From positions 8,205,001-8,269,000 of the forward strand of contig JAYKKT010000055.1 of the NCBI GenBank assembly GCA_036023115.1: a stretch of DNA of 64,000 bases, given 5' to 3'. A model generated the notes under the pieces. It was not told the origin of the DNA, searched no databases, and worked only from the letters and a program-made list of their open reading frames with translations. Source of the DNA: Brasenia schreberi (lineage: Eukaryota > Streptophyta > Magnoliopsida > Nymphaeales > Cabombaceae). Of the stretch, positions 59,434 to 64,000 are shown one piece after another; the first letter of the stretch is position 1, and every line of letters starts with the position of its first letter. The position numbers and the translations under genes were made by a program.

Positions 59434-61790
59434 CTAGCTGGTTCTTTGAACGGACATGGATGAGATTGAATATTTTATGGTCCACCTCTCGAATAAAGTG
59501 ACAATCACTTTAATGTGCTTGGTTCTTTCATGAAGGACTGGATTAGAAGTTATTTGAAGAGTTGTCTTACTGTCACTAAAGAAATTAATCGGAGAGTTTC
59601 TTCCAAAACCAATTTCCTCTATCAGTGACATTACCCATAAACCCTCACACATACCAAAAGCGATAGCACGATATTCTGCCTCTACACTTATCTAGCCACA
59701 ACACACTTTTATTATTCTTCCATGAAACAACATTACCTTCTAGATATACTATATACCTTGAAATAGATCTTTTATCATATGCAGAACCTGTCCAATCAAT
59801 ATTTGGAAAAATCTCAATATTAAGTGATCCATGTGAAGAGTACAGTAAACCGTAGGTAATAGATGATTTCAAATATCTGATGATATGAAATACAATATTC
59901 ATATGGTGTCTTAATGATGAATGCATCCATCTACTAACATACTTAACCGCAAAACTTATATCGAGTCTGATAATTGTGAGATATATCAATTTTTCCACTA
60001 ATATTTGATATCTGCCCACATCTTCATAGATTTCATTAGAATTTACAACAGCTTCCCTTTGAATCTCAATGAGAATAGAGCATACCCGGCAATCTTTTAT
60101 TTTTGTCTCCTTTAATAAATCGATAATATACTTTCTTTCACTAAAGAACAAACAACCCTTACTTCAAACAATCTCAATCCCCAAAAAATAATATAATTTT
60201 CCTAAGTCTTTCAAATCGCATGTAGTTGTTTTTTCAAATAAGTAATTCCTTCCACATCATCACCAATAATAATAATGTCATCAACATACACAATCAAGAG
60301 AATAGTTTTCTTGTCCCTCTTGATAAATAAGGTGTGATCACTAACGCATCGTGTGAAACCTTAACTACGAATACAATTACTAAACTTTTCAAACCAAGCT
60401 CTATGTGATTGCTTCAAACCATAAATAGATTGTTTTAGTTTGCATACCTTTGATAACATCTTTTCTTGATAATATCCCGGAGGTAAGTCCATGTAGATGT
60501 CCTCAGTAATATCTTCCTGAAGAAATGCATTTCTCACATCCAGTTGCCATAGTTCCCATCCTTGGTTAATTGCTACACTTAAGAGGATTCTAATGGTATT
60601 CATTTTTGCAACAGAAGCAAATGTCTCTGTATAGTCAATTCTATATGATTGACTATAACCCTTAGCTACTAACTTCACCTTGTATCTTTTTATTTATTCA
60701 TCAGCCTTAAACTTTACTATATACACCCACTTGCAGCCCACAATCTTCCTTTCTAGTGGTAGAGCTGTAAGTTCTCAAGTTTTATGATTTTGTAATGTTG
60801 TGATTTCTTCTTTCATAGTTCTCCAATCTGAATTTTGTTCAGCCTCTTCAAATGTTTTAGGAATATAGATATTATTTGCATTCATCACAAACAAACAACT
60901 GATACTCTTTTGGATAATTAGTATATGAAATCATCTTGTGTATAAGATATCTAGCAATTTCACGTTTACTTTTCCAAAGAACAATAGGTAAATTATCATA
61001 ATCATTAGACAGGATTGAAAGAGTTACTTGAGTTGGAATAGGAGCTGGTTCGGGGCGAGAATTATGATTTAGGGTATCATTAGGATTTGAGAGAAATATC
61101 TTTCTCGCCTCTTAATACGTTTGTCATCTTCTTTCTTCTAAAGTCTCTTCTAATGGTAGAATCGGTAGTACAATCGAAACAGGTTGATTTGATGATTGAT
61201 TTTCATTAACACCATAAAACAACGAGTCTTCATAAAAAATAACATCCATCATAACATATAGTTTCAGTTTTTCAGGATCATAACATTTGTACCCTTTCTG
61301 AGTGGAAGAGTAACCCAATAAAATACACTTAATAGCTCTAACATCTAATTTACCTCTAGAATTGCTGTGAAACAAAACAAGTGCATCCAAATACTTTAAG
61401 AGGTACTTGGAATTGCCTTTTTTTAGGATATAAAGAATGGAAAGGAGAATCACCATTAAGGACCCGAGTGGGCATGAGATTTATAAGAAATATTACGGTC
61501 AGTATAGCTTCCCCCAATAAAATTTAGGAACATTATACCCAATAAGCAATGTTCTAGCAACTTCTAAAATATGTCTATTTTTTCTTTCAGAAACTCCATT
61601 TTATTGTGGGGAATAAGAACAAGACGTTTGGTATAGAATTCCTAACCTTTGGAAAAAAGAATGTAGTGATTGAGATATATACTCCCCTCCATTATCACTA
61701 TGAATGACTTAAATTGGCACCTAAAATTGGGGTATAAATTTGCAATATATAGACAGAATATTCTTCACTCTATCTTGATCGATGTTTCCA
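59434..61790 (-). pseudogene. copia-3 integrase, RT and RNase H (broken)
   Basis: Integrase pieces include SDNGGEYISQ near 61690 and [22 protein letters not shown] keeps [34 protein letters not shown] and [19 protein letters not shown]. RNase H keeps [20 protein letters not shown] and [20 protein letters not shown]. There are stops and frameshifts throughout, including the YVDD segment being out of frame with the blocks before it. Confidence 0.88.
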
Positions 61791-62099
61791 TGCTTTCATA
61801 CATCAACAAACACAAAGACAACAGAGAAGATGGAGAGGGTCGACCAATACAAGTTGCCGCCCTAAACACTTTCTTCTATTCTGTTTATTTTCAGAGATAC
61901 ACAATTAAGAGTTTCTCCCCTTTAAGTACTAAGATTAAACCTCTTATTTACTACAATGCCATTAATGAGGCTTTATTTAAAGCTACCTTTAAAAATGTTT
62001 AAAAAATATAACTATGTAAATATCTTAGGTACAGAAGAAAAGAAACATGTTCTTATCTAATCACGTCATGTATCTCTGATGACTTATAATATTCCAACA
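61791..62099 (-). repeat. copia-4 3' LTR
   Basis: A 309-bp LTR bounded by TG..CA, between copia-3 integrase and the copia-4 polypurine tract. Confidence 0.82.
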
Positions 62100-62106
62100 C
62101 TCCCCC

Positions 62107-64000
62107 TCAAGTTGGGTGAAAGATAGATGTTACACCCAACTTGCTACTTAATCTCTGAAGTAGATTTCTACTTATTGCTTTGGTCAACATATCTGTACAT
62201 TGATGTCCTGATTGCACATGTTCTAACTGTAATTCTTTTGCCTGTACACTATCCCGTATAAAGTGACAATCTATCTCAATATGTTTTGTTCGCTCATGAT
62301 ACACTGGATTTGATGCTATCTGTATCGCTGCTTTACTGTCACAAAATATAGGTATAGGTTTTCCTGCAAATAAGTTTATTTCCATGAGTAAAGATCATAA
62401 TCACTTTCCTTCACACATACTTGATGTTATTGCCCTATATTCTGTTTCAGTTGTCGATCTGACTACAACAGATTGTTTCTTACTTTTTCATGATACTATA
62501 TTACCTCCAATCAATGTTATATATCCTGTGGTTGACTTTCTATCTTCTATGGAACCTACTCAATCTGCATCTGTATAAATCTCAATGTCTGCGTGACCAT
62601 TGGCTTTGTATGTGATCCCATATTCTGGTGTTGTCTTCAGATTTCGTAATATATGAAACACTGCATCCATATGATATTTTGATGGTGATTGCATAAACCA
62701 ACTTACTATGGTGACAGCATAAGCAATGTCTGGACGTGTGATGGTCAAATATATCAATTTTACAACCAATTGTTGATACCTAGTTACATAAACTTTTTCA
62801 GCTCCATCTTCCATATGTAACTTATGATTTACATCTATTGGCGTATATGTAGGCTTACAATTTTCCATCTTGACATCTTGCAACAAATCCAAAGTATATT
62901 TTCTTTGATTTAGAAAAATATCTTTACCAGAGTATGCTACCTCAATGCCTAAGAAGTAATGTAACCTTCCAAGATCCTTAATATCAAATAATCGATGAAG
63001 CTCTGTCTTTAATCTTTGGATTTCCTCAATATCATCCCCTGTTACAATAATATCATTGACAAACACTAATAATAGTGTTAATTTATCTCCCTTTTTAAAG
63101 AATAGTGTATGATCACTTACACTCTTCTGATATCCCAAATTTATAATACTTCTATTGAATTTTTCAAACCAAGCTCTTAGAGATTGTTTTAATCCATAGA
63201 TAGACTTTCTTAATCTGCATACCTTATTTTCAGGATTCGGATATCAAGGTGGTAACTCCATATAAACTTCTTCTTTGACCTCTCCCTTTAGAAATGCATT
63301 TTTCACATCAAGTTGCCACATTTTCCAATTTCTTTAAGCTGTAATACTAATGATAACTCGTATAGATGTAAGCTTTGCTACTGGTGCAAATGTTTCCTCG
63401 TAGTCTATCTCATATGCTTGACTATATCTACGAGCTAATAGTCTTGCTTTATATCTTTTCAATGAGTCATCTACTCTGTTTTTATTGTATACACCCATTT
63501 ACATGATACTGCTTTTCTGTCTTTTGGTAAATCACTAAGTTCCTCAAGTTTAATTACTTTGAATGGAGACTTTCCTGTAAAGATCACAGTAGGAATTCTA
63601 TTCATAATATATACGGCTGTAAGAATGGCTTCTGGCCAAAAATATTTTGGAACATTGTGTTCAAGAAGTAATGTTCGGGCAATTTCCAAAATGTGTCGAT
63701 TCTTCCGTTCGGCAACACCATTCTGCTGTTGGGTGTAAACACATGATGTCTGATGTATAATATCATGTGACTGAAGATAATTCCAAGTGAATATTACAAA
63801 ATTTTCCACCATTGTCAGATCTAAAAGTTTTAATGGCATACCCAAACTGAGTCTTAATAAAATTATGAAATAGAGAAAAAATCATGGATATTTCTGATTT
63901 CGACTTCATGAGATAAACAAAGGTAAGTCTGAAAAAATCATCAGTAAAAGTAACGAAATACTTAAAGTTTCCCAAAGAAGGTATCACACATGGTCCCCAA
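62107..64000 (-). pseudogene. copia-4 integrase-RT-RNase H with internal deletion (partial at the edge)
   Basis: In transcription order: integrase (63987 down) with FKYFVTFTDDFFRLTFVYLM, FRSDNGGKF, QQQNGVAERKNRHILEIART and FWPEAILTAVYIMNRIPT. At about 63570 TGKSPFKV runs straight into IKLEELSDLPKDRKAVSCKW, an RT block, so the whole integrase-RT linker is deleted in frame. RT continues in shifted frames, then 63138-62560 has LLLVFVNDIIVTGDD (YVDD changed to FVND) and [12 protein letters not shown]. RNase H (62385-62107) ends with HVQSGHQCTDMLTKAIS. Confidence 0.88.

Larger units (their letters stand above)
59024..61790 (-). mobile_element. copia-3: 3' half of a copia element, interrupted by copia-4
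   Basis: The minus-strand 3' LTR is 59024-59337, preceded by the purine tract CAACTTGAGGGAGCG. Upstream, in transcription order: RNase H (59434-60151), RT (about 60200-60780) with [12 protein letters not shown] near 60290, and integrase from about 61790. At 61791 the integrase is cut by the 3' LTR of copia-4. The rest of the element would lie beyond the window. Confidence 0.88.
61791..64000 (-). mobile_element. copia-4: copia element nested in copia-3, continues past the window end
   Basis: The 3' LTR is 61791-62099 (minus strand TGTTGGAATATTATAAGTCA to GTATGAAAGCA), with the purine tract CAACTTGAGGGGGAG adjoining. The coding region runs up to the window edge on the minus strand. Its 5' LTR and target duplication are outside; the candidate duplication copy here is ttcca at 61786-61790. 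Confidence 0.88.

Overview
The window is nuclear DNA of a flowering plant. The evidence is two intron-containing plant genes with canonical GT/AG splice sites, plant LTR retrotransposons primed from initiator tRNA-Met (TGGTATCAGAG primer-binding sites), tRNA-derived SINE relics, a plastid rps18 insertion and long (TA)n microsatellites. The species cannot be read from the sequence.

Layout. About 1-6.0 kb is AT-rich intergenic DNA with a dead LINE, SINE relics and microsatellites. A complete five-exon cytokinin dehydrogenase gene (CKX, + strand) runs 6480-12223 and encodes 524 residues with a signal peptide, the covalent-FAD GHS motif and the catalytic Asp. About 12.8-15.0 kb is a decayed Ty3 element. 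About 15.4-18.6 kb is a decayed Ty1/copia element (- strand) split by a 2150-bp solo LTR. Near 19.3-19.5 kb lies a nuclear copy of plastid rps18.

From 56369 down to 20724 (- strand) runs the 3' three quarters of one gene, THO1/HPR1, a subunit of the THO/TREX mRNA-export complex. Fifteen exons join in frame into 459 residues; the N-terminal exons lie outside the window. One intron is 25.3 kb (24890-50238) and is filled with transposons in nested order: hAT-b contains copia-1 (27115-41568, TSD gctcc), which contains copia-2 (27780-36657), which contains hAT-a (30880-34260) and a SINE (36442-36639). A 3349-bp solo LTR (46652-50000, TSD gatac) sits in the same intron. Another THO1 intron carries a deleted copia (53725-55394, TSD gaaac). 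The last intron carries a 5S-rRNA/SINE chimera. Upstream of the visible exons, at 57-64 kb, are more copia elements, including copia-4 nested in copia-3 (both - strand); they probably lie in a further THO1 intron or 5' of the gene.

Only CKX and THO1 look like working host genes. CKX removes cytokinins in the secretory or apoplastic space; THO1 acts in the nucleus. They have no evident functional link. All transposon reading frames seen carry stops, frameshifts or deletions. The most notable points are the order-resolvable transposon nest inside a conserved gene, the 5S/SINE chimera, and a repeat family shared by the 43.6-44.1 and 58.7-59.0 kb regions.
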